Assembly: GCA_045595725.1 (NCBI GenBank) | Contig: JAZOAY010000084.1 | Location: 1-16,828, forward strand | Source of the DNA: SIG575 sp045595725 | GTDB taxonomy: Bacteria; Bacillota; Clostridia; Oscillospirales; Acutalibacteraceae | DNA length: 16,828 nucleotides | Direction: 5' to 3' | In this document: positions 5,852 to 14,172 of the stretch, piece after piece | How the letters are laid out: the number at the start of each line of letters is the position of its first letter | Numbering within the stretch: position 1 is the first letter of the stretch | The notes under the pieces: generated by a model | The model's input: the letters and a program-made list of their open reading frames with translations, nothing else | Databases searched by the model: none | What the model was told of the DNA's origin: nothing | Program-made: the position numbers and the translations under genes

Positions 5852-8410
5852 ATGCCCGATATAAAATGGTTAACAGGTGAAGATGACCTTTCTCTCTGTC
5901 ACAGACTGAGGAAAGATGTTTTCTGTACAGAACAGAATATAACAGAAGAAACTGAGTTTGACTCTCTTGACCAAAACTCTCTGCATCTTCTTATTCTTGA
6001 AAATTCTCATCCTGTGGGTACAGGAAGAATTCATCTTGCTGACAAAAAAAGTGTTCATTTCGGTCATATTGCAATTGATAAAAATGAACGAGAAAAAGGT
6101 CTCGGTAAAATTCTGATACAAGAAATGATAAAGAAGTCTAAAACATTGAATGTGGAAAAAATCACAATCAATGCACAGCTTCACGCAGTACCTTTTTATG
6201 AAAAGCAAGGCTTTGCAGTTGACGGTGTACAGAGAAGCAACGGGGAATTCAGTTATATTCCCATGGTTTACGATTTGATTTTTGAAGAATGCGGATGGTT
6301 CGGTTTTGAAGAAAACACAGAAGCTGCTGTTATGAGAAAAACATTTTTCTGTGAAAATATAAAAAATGCAAAAGTTCAGTTTGTAACTCTCGGTTTCTGT
6401 GAACCTTATTTCAACGGTAAAAAACTTACTGAATATAAATTTATACCAGCCTGGACAAACTATGAAAAACGTGATTATTCAGGCGCATCTTATCCTATAA
6501 AAGATATAATGACTCACAGATGTTACTATCTTGAATACGACGTTTCAGATTTAATAAATAACGGCAAAAACGTTTTTTCACTTCATATAGGTAACGGATG
6601 GTACGGTCAGTATGAACAGAAAGCAGAAAACATGCAGCCTTACGGTCAGATTAAATACTGTGTTAAAATCACTCTCACCGACAACAACCACAATGAAGAA
6701 ATTATTGTTTCAGACGGTAACGAAAAAGTAAAGAACAGTCACATCGAAAAGGCAAGTCTTTACCTTAATGAAACTGTCAACGGAACTTTGTTTGACGAAA
6801 ATATTTTCGACACAGATTTCGATGACACTTCATGGCTTTCTCCCGTAAAGAAAGAAAAACCTCTTACAGTTCTTGAAAAACAGTATTTCGGCGGTGACTC
6901 AATAAAATACTCTCTTACACCCAAACTTCTTTTTGAAAAAGACGGTAAAAAAATGTACGATATCGGAAAGAATGTTTCAGGTCTCGGGGTAATAAAATTC
7001 AACGCTGATGCTGAAATCGGCGAAAAGGCGACTGTAAAATACTGCGAAATTCTTGATGAAAACAACGAGATGTACCTGAGAACAACAGGCGGTGATTGGA
7101 GACTACAGTGTGATACTTTCATCAACGGAAAAAACAACTGTCCCATGACAACCACTTTCACCTGGAGAGCAGGTCAGATTGCTGAGGTCGAAGGAAATGC
7201 TGAACTTATCCGTTTTGATGTTGTAAATTCAGACGTGCCTCTTACTTCTGAATTTTCGTCAGATAACGAAACTCTCAACTGGCTTTTTGAAGCCTATGCT
7301 TCAACCCAGAGCAACAACATCCATTCGTTTGTGCCCTCTGACTGTCCTCACAGAGAGAGACTCGGTTATACAGGTGACGGACAGCTTTGCTCTGCAGCTG
7401 CAATGACAATGTATGATGCTGAAGACCTTTACAGAAAATGGCTTCAGGATATTGCCGACAGTCAGGATATTTATAACGGACATGTTCAGCATACCGCACC
7501 TTTCTACGGTGGCGGAGGAGGTCCCGGAGGATGGGGCGGTGCAATTGCAATTGTCCCCTACCACTTCTACAGATTTTACAAAGATAAAACCCTTATCGAA
7601 AAATATTATCCTGCAATTCTTGCCTACATTGATTACATGGAAAAACATTCCGATAACGGAATTGTGGTGCGGGAAGAAGAAGGCGGATGGTGCCTAGGTG
7701 ACTGGTGTGCTCCCGAAAACAAAAATCTTATTCCCGAAAGTTTTGTCAACACATATTACATGATAAAAACTCTCCTCATTGCAATTGAAATTGCAGAGGA
7801 GCTGGGCAGAAATAAAGACATCCCCGCACTTGAGGAAAAACTTATTTTTGTTCAGAATGCATTTATGAACGAATTCTTTGACGAAGAAACAGGCTCATTC
7901 CTTAACGGCATTCAGGGAACAGATGCTTATGCCGTTGACATTAACATGGGTGACGAAAGAACGCTTCAAAACCTTGTTGAAAAATACGAACAAACAGGCA
8001 CCTATGACACAGGTATTTTCGGTACTGATTTAGTCACAAGAGTACTCTTTGAAAAAGGCTACGGCGAACTTGCTTTCCGTCTTATGACAAACGAGGGAGA
8101 AATTTCTTTCTATAACATGAAAAAGCAGGGTGCCACAACTCTGTGGGAAAACTGGGACGGTTGCGACTCACATTCACATCCTATGTTCGGTGCAGTATGT
8201 GAATATCTTTTCAAATATATTTTAGGCATCAGACAGCCTGAAAATTCTTATGGTTTTGAAAAGGTAATCATTTCTCCCGCAAAAATCCCTTCATTGAACG
8301 TAAAGGGAAGTATTACCACAAAACAGGGTAAAATCTCAGTTGAAGTGAAATATACAGACGGTGTTCAGTCAGTAAAATATAACATTCCCGACGGAATTGA
8401 AGTGGTGTAA
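5852..8410 (+). CDS. GNAT acetyltransferase fused to GH78 alpha-L-rhamnosidase
   Basis: One uninterrupted frame of 852 residues with two enzyme parts. Residues 1-143 are a GNAT N-acetyltransferase: acetyl-CoA loop R80-E-K-G-L-G85 after the strand HIAID, and VPFYEKQGF at 113-121. Residues about 147-852 form a full-length GH78 rhamnosidase, which releases terminal L-rhamnose: N-terminal beta-sandwich (VTLGFCEPYFNGKKL, then PAWTNYEKRDY), a second beta-domain, the alpha6/alpha6 barrel, and a C-terminal beta-domain. The catalytic motif DCPHRERLGYTGDGQ starts at D497 (acid candidate E502, D509), and the general-base candidate is E766 in TTLWENWDG. There is a Gly-rich loop GGGGGPGGWGG at 553-563, where many relatives have GWGDA. 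No signal peptide, so intracellular, acting on imported rhamnosides. ATG 5852 has GAGGTG (5841-5846) in front. The role and acceptor of the GNAT part are unknown. Confidence 0.92.
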   Translation: MPDIKWLTGEDDLSLCHRLRKDVFCTEQNITEETEFDSLDQNSLHLLILENSHPVGTGRIHLADKKSVHFGHIAIDKNEREKGLGKILIQEMIKKSKTLNVEKITINAQLHAVPFYEKQGFAVDGVQRSNGEFSYIPMVYDLIFEECGWFGFEENTEAAVMRKTFFCENIKNAKVQFVTLGFCEPYFNGKKLTEYKFIPAWTNYEKRDYSGASYPIKDIMTHRCYYLEYDVSDLINNGKNVFSLHIGNGWYGQYEQKAENMQPYGQIKYCVKITLTDNNHNEEIIVSDGNEKVKNSHIEKASLYLNETVNGTLFDENIFDTDFDDTSWLSPVKKEKPLTVLEKQYFGGDSIKYSLTPKLLFEKDGKKMYDIGKNVSGLGVIKFNADAEIGEKATVKYCEILDENNEMYLRTTGGDWRLQCDTFINGKNNCPMTTTFTWRAGQIAEVEGNAELIRFDVVNSDVPLTSEFSSDNETLNWLFEAYASTQSNNIHSFVPSDCPHRERLGYTGDGQLCSAAAMTMYDAEDLYRKWLQDIADSQDIYNGHVQHTAPFYGGGGGPGGWGGAIAIVPYHFYRFYKDKTLIEKYYPAILAYIDYMEKHSDNGIVVREEEGGWCLGDWCAPENKNLIPESFVNTYYMIKTLLIAIEIAEELGRNKDIPALEEKLIFVQNAFMNEFFDEETGSFLNGIQGTDAYAVDINMGDERTLQNLVEKYEQTGTYDTGIFGTDLVTRVLFEKGYGELAFRLMTNEGEISFYNMKKQGATTLWENWDGCDSHSHPMFGAVCEYLFKYILGIRQPENSYGFEKVIISPAKIPSLNVKGSITTKQGKISVEVKYTDGVQSVKYNIPDGIEVV

Positions 8411-8411
8411 C

Positions 8412-8423
8412 AAATTATAATTT
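8412..8423. repeat. AT palindrome, copy 1
   Basis: AAATTATAATTT, a perfect 12-base palindrome two bases after the GH78 fusion stop; an identical copy is at 8464-8475. Confidence 0.5.
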
Positions 8424-8463
8424 TCAACGAAAAATCCCCTCTGTCAAAAACAAGCAAACAGAT

Positions 8464-8475
8464 AAATTATAATTT
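8464..8475. repeat. AT palindrome, copy 2
   Basis: Second AAATTATAATTT, 52 bases from the first. The function is unknown; chance is possible in AT-rich DNA. Confidence 0.5.
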
Positions 8476-8488
8476 AACACAACAAACG

Positions 8489-8531
8489 ATAAAAAATGCA
8501 GCAGAATTTAACTCTGCTGCATTAATTTTTT
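8489..8531. terminator. Bidirectional terminator whose loop contains a stop codon
   Basis: AATGCAGCAGA (8495-8505) pairs perfectly with TCTGCTGCATT (8513-8523) around a 7-base loop. A T-tract follows on the plus strand (8526-8531) and a TTTTTT run on the minus strand (8496-8491). The TAA stop of the minus-strand gene (8510-8508) is in the loop, so its last codons form one arm of the stem. Confidence 0.9.
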
Positions 8532-9023
8532 ATTCTGCTTTTTATTTTTCATTGTTACAACCACTATCGCACCTGCAACAATGAGAATTCCTGCCATAAT
8601 CATAAAAATATTTTTTGCCGTTTGTGAAACTCCTTTTGTTTCATCTTTTACGGGAGCAAGGGTTTCTTCCTGAACGCATACCTCCTCTGTTGTGAGGATT
8701 CTGAGAACTATTTCATCAGGCAACGTTTCAGGTTTTTCATCTTTGCCTGTGTATTTATACACAAAACGTGCAATCACTATATCGTCAAGGTCAGGGAAGT
8801 ATTTGTGTGCCGCTTCTGTAAATTCAGGAATATGTCTTACAGTAACAGTTGTTACTCCGTCTTTGTCGATTCTTGTGACTTTTACTAAATAATCTTCTGC
8901 AAGTGCCTCAAGAGACGAGTAACTTTTTTCTGTTTTCCCTTCCGCTGTTGCAATTAATGATACAGAAGTAAAAGCAAAAAGAAAAACGAAAATCATTGAA
9001 AATACAAAACTTAATTTTTTCAT
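8508..9023 (-). CDS. Secreted membrane-anchored protein of unknown function
   Basis: I do not recognise this 171-residue protein. Residues 1-28 are a signal peptide (MKKLSF, then a hydrophobic stretch, cleavage likely after A-T-A). The mature part of about 110 residues is mixed alpha/beta by eye, with a VTTVTVRHIPEF strand segment. A second hydrophobic segment lies at about 138-158, followed by a Lys-rich tail (KNKKQNKK). This predicts a type I membrane protein with the domain outside and a short basic tail inside. The end resembles a sortase signal in layout but has no LPxTG. The start ATG 9023 has a strong GGAGGTG. It is divergently transcribed from the lipase-like gene, about 150 bases apart, each with its own good promoter, so a shared setting is possible but not shown. 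Confidence 0.8.
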   Translation of the reverse strand: MKKLSFVFSMIFVFLFAFTSVSLIATAEGKTEKSYSSLEALAEDYLVKVTRIDKDGVTTVTVRHIPEFTEAAHKYFPDLDDIVIARFVYKYTGKDEKPETLPDEIVLRILTTEEVCVQEETLAPVKDETKGVSQTAKNIFMIMAGILIVAGAIVVVTMKNKKQNKKLMQQS

Positions 9024-9044
9024 AAAAACACCTCCGTCAGGTTT

Positions 9045-9073
9045 ATTTTACACCACACGAAATGTTTTTTCAA
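9045..9073 (-). promoter_or_regulatory. Sigma-A promoter of the membrane-anchored protein gene
   Basis: On the minus strand: TTGAAA (9073-9068), 17-base spacer, TAAAAT (9050-9045). A GGAGGTG ribosome binding site and the ATG at 9023 follow. Confidence 0.7.
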
Positions 9074-9106
9074 TAGGTTTAATTAAAAGAAATATATTTC
9101 AAATCG

Positions 9107-9135
9107 TTGACAACCATGTAACAACGTGATATAGT
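9107..9135 (+). promoter_or_regulatory. Sigma-A promoter of the lipase-like gene
   Basis: TTGACA (9107-9112), 17-base spacer, TATAGT (9130-9135). The -35 is the consensus hexamer. The predicted start is near 9142, giving a leader of about 30 bases. It points away from the promoter at 9045-9073. Confidence 0.8.
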
Positions 9136-9173
9136 TGAAACATAATTCTTTTTTTACAGAAAGGGTGTATTAT

Positions 9174-10739
9174 ATGAAAAAGATTTTCACAAGAGTAGTT
9201 TCAGTTTTTCTTATTATTACTCTTACTTTATCCGTTGCCGTTACAGGTGCATATGCAAAAGAAACAACAGGTGCAGAAGCTCTTGCAAACCTTGAAAAAG
9301 ATATTCCAATCATTGAAATTCCCGGTTTCGGTGATCAGCCTCTTTACAGCGGACTTCTGACTGAGACAGAAGAAGATGATACAGATGTATGGTCTTTCCC
9401 TGTAGAAAAACTTGTAGGAAGTATCCTCAAACATTTTCCAAATCTTATTTACTCACTTGCATTGGGAAAATTTGAAAAGTTGGATGCAAGTATGTCTGAA
9501 ATTCTCGGTGTAATTTTCGGTGGAATTGCATGTGACACAAATGGTGTCCCTACACCCGGCACAGGTTTTAAATACAGAGAAACCATTGTCAAAAAAGATG
9601 AATACGGCAAAAACAACAGTTATTATTTCGCCTATGACTGGCGACTTGATATGCACACAATTTCCACACAGCTTCATGCCTTTGTCAATGAGGTTCTTGA
9701 AGTTACAGGTGCAAAAGAAGTAGGTCTTGTTTCATTCAGTATGGGCGGTGCGGTAATGATGACATATCTTTATGAGCATTATTACATTGCTTCTCCCGAA
9801 GAACGTTCAAAAATACACTCAGCAATTTTCCTTTCAGGTGCAATGAACGGTGTTGAGTGTTGCGGAGACCCTTTCTCAGGAAACATAGTTTTTGACAGCA
9901 AATCACTTATCAGACTTCTCTCAGACACAGTTTCAGCAAATGAAAGCACAGCATGGCTCAGCGATATGTTCATTGTTCTGTATGCTCTTAGAATTTTTGA
10001 GCCTCTCATTTCTTACACAAACGGAACTCTTGTCCCTAATCTTGGTATAATGGCTGACGATGCAGTCGCAGAAACTATCGGCACAGTCCCCGCTTTCTAC
10101 GGTCTTATGTCAAGTGAAAGATATTATCAGACAGAAGAATTCCTTTTCAGTTCTCCTGAAAAGCAGGAAAAATTTGCAGGTCTTCTTGAAAAAAGCAGAT
10201 ACTACCACGATAATGTTCAGGCAAATGCTGACAAAGTTATTGAAGCTTTTCTTGCAGACGGCAAAAATTTCGCAGTAATTTCAGAATACGGTTTTCCCAT
10301 GCTTCCCGTAACTTCGGACAACGACAGAATGTCTGACGGTATGATAGGAACTTACAACACAAGTTTCGGTGCAACCTGTGCTGAAATTGACGGAACCCTC
10401 GGTGAAAATTACGTTCAGAAGGTTCAGTGCGAATGCGGTAAAAATCACATTTCCCCTGACAATCAGATTGACGCATCAACCTGCAAATATGCAGATGTTA
10501 CGTGGTTTGCTAAAAACCTCAAGCATGTTGACGATGACAGATATTTTGCAGACATAATTGACCTTGTAACTTACTCTGAGAATCAGATTAATGTTCATAC
10601 ATATTCAGATTTCCCGCAATATCTTATTAATGTTGACGATACATGTCTCGTCCCCATGACAAAAGAAAATGCCGGTGAAGTTGTGTCTTTTGAAGAAAAG
10701 GCAAATATTAAAAAGTTTTTTGAAAACCTGTTTAAGTAA
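9174..10739 (+). CDS. Secreted lipase-like alpha/beta hydrolase (LCAT-like)
   Basis: Predicted exported esterase/lipase of 521 residues. Residues 1-28 are a signal peptide with cleavage site AYA-KE. The hydrolase fold opens with PIIEIPGFG (45-53, oxyanion-hole region), followed by YFAYDWRLD (151-159), a pattern shared with lecithin:cholesterol acyltransferase-like lipases. The nucleophile elbow is VSFSMGG with Ser189; the usual first Gly of GxSxG is replaced by Ser187. Later SDGMIGTYNTSFGA may carry the acidic residue, and the His in TWFAKNLKH is the best candidate for the triad. The C-terminal third has several Cys (QCEC, STC), so disulfides are possible. The start is ATG 9174 because AAAGGGTG precedes it and the signal peptide starts there; an ATG at 9135 overlaps the -10 box. 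A perfect terminator follows. The substrate is unknown. Confidence 0.82.
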   Translation: MKKIFTRVVSVFLIITLTLSVAVTGAYAKETTGAEALANLEKDIPIIEIPGFGDQPLYSGLLTETEEDDTDVWSFPVEKLVGSILKHFPNLIYSLALGKFEKLDASMSEILGVIFGGIACDTNGVPTPGTGFKYRETIVKKDEYGKNNSYYFAYDWRLDMHTISTQLHAFVNEVLEVTGAKEVGLVSFSMGGAVMMTYLYEHYYIASPEERSKIHSAIFLSGAMNGVECCGDPFSGNIVFDSKSLIRLLSDTVSANESTAWLSDMFIVLYALRIFEPLISYTNGTLVPNLGIMADDAVAETIGTVPAFYGLMSSERYYQTEEFLFSSPEKQEKFAGLLEKSRYYHDNVQANADKVIEAFLADGKNFAVISEYGFPMLPVTSDNDRMSDGMIGTYNTSFGATCAEIDGTLGENYVQKVQCECGKNHISPDNQIDASTCKYADVTWFAKNLKHVDDDRYFADIIDLVTYSENQINVHTYSDFPQYLINVDDTCLVPMTKENAGEVVSFEEKANIKKFFENLFK

Positions 10740-10748
10740 TATCCGAAC

Positions 10749-10785
10749 AATCCCCGGAGAAATCAGAATTCTCCGGGGATTTTCA
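10749..10785. terminator. Strong terminator between convergent lipase-like and permease genes
   Basis: Perfect 13-bp stem, AATCCCCGGAGAA (10749-10761) with its complement at 10769-10781, around a 7-base loop. On the plus strand it runs into TTTTCATTT. It lies between the lipase stop (10739) and the permease stop (10787), only 47 bases apart, and may serve both. Confidence 0.88.
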
Positions 10786-10786
10786 T

Positions 10787-13471
10787 TTAAAGATTTTCAT
10801 TTTTCAATGCATCAATGGGGTTTTCTTTTTTAATTTTGTTCATTGCAAAAACTATCGTTGCAAACACAACGACAAATACGCTGAGTGCCGCAATTCCCAT
10901 TGCTGTCCACGGAAGAAAAAAGTCAAGCTCATAAAACCCTTGGTTTATTGCATACCAGATAGCAAATGTAAAACCCACAGAAACGGGAATTCCGAAAAGA
11001 AGTGCGCGGCTTCCGTAAAGCAGACATTCAAAATTCATCATTTTATTAAAGCCTTTTTTCGTCATACCAACTGATTTGAGCATTGCAAATTCACGTCTTC
11101 TCAGAGCAATATTTGTGGAAATTGTGTTAAAAACATTTGCTGCCGAAATCAGAGAAATGAGAATTATAAATCCATAGGCGAAAACCCTGATTATCGTAAC
11201 AAGGTTTCTCTCGTTTTCCGCTTCCTGTCCGTAGTCAAAAAGATTGGTTGTGTTGAAGCCGTTGTCAAGAAGCATGTTCTTCAATGCGCTGCTTGATTTT
11301 GCATGGTCAGTCGAAATAACGCTGAAAAAATAAGAACGAATGCTTTTATTCCAATTAAAACTTTCCATCATACATACAGGATAAATATAAATCAGATTTG
11401 CTGATGTTATGTTGCAGTAAAACGGCTTTTCGTAAATTCTTTTACCGGATTCAAGAGTAATATGAACTTTTGTTTCTTCAACAGGAAGAATTTTTCTGTC
11501 GCTTCCTGTTTTACTTGCATAAATTATAAATTCATTTCCCTCTTCATCAGTCTGATTTCCGTAATGATAATAGCCTTCAATATCCTTCTGTGTGGTAAAT
11601 TCAGCCACGCTTTCATCTGATTTCAGAACATCGCATCTTACATATTTTTCTTTTTCACTGTTGAAAGTCGTGTTGCCGTCAACCACAATTGAAAGCGGAT
11701 TTTCCTTATCGAAATATTTACTCTTATCAAGCTTATATTTTGCCACAAGATTTTCAAACTCACTGTCATTCACAAAAACTACTCCGATACAAAGTTCTGT
11801 AACGTTTTCATCTTCACCCGACTGATTTATAAGCTCTGATTGAGCATTTGCAGCTACATTGTTTTTCAGGTATTTTTTCTCAATCGTGGCATTGGTAACA
11901 GTGTGTTGTGTATAAACCGCATCAGTCACACATTCAGCCTGTTTAAAATTTTCAAGCAGTTCATCACGCGTTATACCGCCTTTTCCGTCGTTATCAAATT
12001 TTGAATGTTCTGTAATGTAAGAAATGTCAATGGCGTTTTCATTAAAGCCTGCTTCGACTGTTGCCATCAGATAATCAGTAAAAGCAGAGGCTGACACAAA
12101 CAAAACAACACTCATGAAAAGACTGACAACTGTTGTTCGGTATTTTTTGCGGCTTCTCTTGTAATATTTACTTGCAAGCACGCCTGGAAGTCCGAAAATT
12201 TTGTATGTGACGGGTGATGTTTTTACACTTTTTTCTTTCACATTCACATCTTTTGTCTGCCTTATTGCCTCAATTGCAGAAACACGTGTGGCACGCTTTG
12301 AAGGAATCCACGCGGAAATGAGAACGGTAAGCAACGCAATAAATATTGCCGCAACAATCGCAACAGGCGATACACACACCCTCATGGGAATTGCGAAATC
12401 TGTAATCTGCTGAAGTTTGTTTCCAACCACCATAAGCGTGACACCGATACCTCCGATACCTGCGATAACTCCGAGAGGTACACCAACAGAGCTTACTGCC
12501 AACGCTTCAAAAAGCACCATTTTTCTCAATTGCTTTTTCGTTGCACCTATTGAAGAAAGAAGTCCGAACTGCTTTGTTCTCTCTGAAACAGAAATTGAAA
12601 AAGCATTATAAATCAGGGATACAGAACCAAACATTATCAACGCAATTACAATTGCTGCAAGTGAATAAATCGTCGCAGTAAAACCGTCAAAGGCTGAAAC
12701 GCCAGAATACAAGAGAACATCACTGTTTGTCGTTCCGCTTATTTTGTTTGTTTCCATAAAAGAATAAATCTGTGACGGATTATTCATTTTGAAAAACACA
12801 TCATATTTTCCGAAAATGTCAATGTTTTTTTCTGCAACAGTTATTGCCGTATAACCGGGGGCAATGTATTCTTCAAAACCAGGTCTTTCATAAAAGCCTA
12901 CAATCTCGTATGTTCGGGTTTTTGTGTTTTCAAGGCTTTCAGCCTCACCCTGATAAGGATTATTCTGGCCCATGGAGTAATCTTCAAAAATTCTTTCACC
13001 TACTTCAAGAGTAAGCACATCTCCTATTTCAGTCTTAACTCCCCCGTTTGAATGAAGGTGATGAGGTATGAGAATTTCAGAAGGCGATGCAGGATACCTG
13101 CCCTTTGTTATATGAACAGGCATTGTTTCTTTGAAACCATCTGATGCGCCTATAATAAACAGATAGGGCTTATATTCGTTTTTGCAGCCCTCAGCCACAG
13201 CATATCCTAATTGATGAAAGTAAACTGCATTTTCAACCTCTTCTGATTTTTCGATTCTTTTGAAAGTCTGCCAGTCAGTATCGGTTGCAGCACCATGCCA
13301 GTCACCGCTTTCATAAATTTCATTCTGCAATAGGTAGTTATAAAGACTTGCAACAGAAGTTGTAACAGCACAAATCATGGCTGCAGAAAGAATAATTCCG
13401 ATAATAGTAACAATTGTACGGCTTTTATTCTTTTTCAGCATTTCCAGAGTCACTTTATTGAAAACATTCAT
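10787..13471 (-). CDS. ABC transporter permease, FtsX/MacB type with two large outer domains
   Basis: Membrane subunit of 894 residues that works with the ATPase encoded just upstream. By eye there are about eight membrane segments: one at 20-40, a large extracytoplasmic domain (about 45-260), three around 266-395, one near 445-468, a second large outer domain (about 470-755), and three in the last 130 residues. After the fourth segment comes PSKRATRVSAIEAIRQ, and near the end NPIDALKNENL; both are typical cytoplasmic coupling regions of FtsX permeases. The duplicated FtsX layout is common for exporters or mechanotransmission transporters that handle peptides, antimicrobials or lipids. It is larger than BceB-type permeases (about 650). 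The ATG overlaps the ATPase stop by ATGA, with GATGAGGTG as ribosome binding site, so translation is probably coupled. The substrate is not determinable. Confidence 0.9.
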   Translation of the reverse strand: MNVFNKVTLEMLKKNKSRTIVTIIGIILSAAMICAVTTSVASLYNYLLQNEIYESGDWHGAATDTDWQTFKRIEKSEEVENAVYFHQLGYAVAEGCKNEYKPYLFIIGASDGFKETMPVHITKGRYPASPSEILIPHHLHSNGGVKTEIGDVLTLEVGERIFEDYSMGQNNPYQGEAESLENTKTRTYEIVGFYERPGFEEYIAPGYTAITVAEKNIDIFGKYDVFFKMNNPSQIYSFMETNKISGTTNSDVLLYSGVSAFDGFTATIYSLAAIVIALIMFGSVSLIYNAFSISVSERTKQFGLLSSIGATKKQLRKMVLFEALAVSSVGVPLGVIAGIGGIGVTLMVVGNKLQQITDFAIPMRVCVSPVAIVAAIFIALLTVLISAWIPSKRATRVSAIEAIRQTKDVNVKEKSVKTSPVTYKIFGLPGVLASKYYKRSRKKYRTTVVSLFMSVVLFVSASAFTDYLMATVEAGFNENAIDISYITEHSKFDNDGKGGITRDELLENFKQAECVTDAVYTQHTVTNATIEKKYLKNNVAANAQSELINQSGEDENVTELCIGVVFVNDSEFENLVAKYKLDKSKYFDKENPLSIVVDGNTTFNSEKEKYVRCDVLKSDESVAEFTTQKDIEGYYHYGNQTDEEGNEFIIYASKTGSDRKILPVEETKVHITLESGKRIYEKPFYCNITSANLIYIYPVCMMESFNWNKSIRSYFFSVISTDHAKSSSALKNMLLDNGFNTTNLFDYGQEAENERNLVTIIRVFAYGFIILISLISAANVFNTISTNIALRRREFAMLKSVGMTKKGFNKMMNFECLLYGSRALLFGIPVSVGFTFAIWYAINQGFYELDFFLPWTAMGIAALSVFVVVFATIVFAMNKIKKENPIDALKNENL

Positions 13472-14148
13472 TTTATCACCTCATCACGGATGATTTTCCC
13501 GTCTTCAATGGCAATAATTCTGTCAGCCTGTAAAGCAATGTTTTCGTCATGAGTAATAACAATAAGTGTCTGATTGTATTTTTTATTTGAAGTTTTGAGA
13601 AGTTCCACAATTTCCTGACTGTTTTTTGTATCAAGGTTTCCTGTTGGTTCATCTGCAAGAACTACGGCAGGAGTATTTATAAGCGCTCTGCCGATAGAGA
13701 CCCTCTGTTGCTGACCGCCCGAAAGTTGATTGGGAAGATGGTCTTCTCTGCCTGTAAGTCTGAGTGTCTGAAGAAGTTCTTTCAGATATCCTCTGTTTAC
13801 TTTTCTTCCGTCCATAAGAACGGGAAGTGTTATATTTTCAGTCACATTGAGAACCGGTATAAGGTTGTAAAACTGATAAATAAGCCCTACCTGCCTTCTT
13901 CTGAAAATGGCAAGCTGTTCATCATTCTGTGCATAAACATCTGAATTATCCATATAAACCTTACCGCTTGTAGGCTTGTCAACACCGCCTAAAATATGCA
14001 GAAGAGTTGATTTTCCCGAACCTGAAGGACCGATAATTGCAACAAATTCTCCTTTGTTTACAGAAAAAGAAACATTATCAAGAGCTTTTACTTGGTTTTC
14101 GCCCTCACCGTAAGTTTTGCAAAGATTTTCTACTTTTAAAATTTCCAT
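13468..14148 (-). CDS. ABC transporter ATP-binding protein (MacB/LolD/BceA-like)
   Basis: Cytoplasmic ATPase of 226 residues that powers the FtsX-type permease. All motifs are intact: Walker A GPSGSGKST at 40-48, Q-loop Gln92 in YQFYNLIP, signature LSGGQQQR at 142-149, Walker B VVLADE at 162-167, and switch His200 in VITHD. The length and the YQFYNLIP/EPTGNLD features are those of the family pairing with FtsX permeases. The ATG at 14148 has a strong AGGAGG (plus-strand 14158-14163). The leader upstream carries a TACAAT -10 and a CTGTCA tandem repeat that look like an activated promoter, so the pair is likely under the adjacent response regulator although the kinase gene ends in a terminator. 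Confidence 0.96.
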   Translation of the reverse strand: MEILKVENLCKTYGEGENQVKALDNVSFSVNKGEFVAIIGPSGSGKSTLLHILGGVDKPTSGKVYMDNSDVYAQNDEQLAIFRRRQVGLIYQFYNLIPVLNVTENITLPVLMDGRKVNRGYLKELLQTLRLTGREDHLPNQLSGGQQQRVSIGRALINTPAVVLADEPTGNLDTKNSQEIVELLKTSNKKYNQTLIVITHDENIALQADRIIAIEDGKIIRDEVIK

Positions 14149-14172
14149 AAGTATTTACCTCCTGTGTTTCTT

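Noticed and set aside
8508..8610. Sortase anchoring signal at the C-terminus of the membrane protein
   Set aside because: The hydrophobic segment and basic tail fit, but no LPxTG-like motif precedes them.
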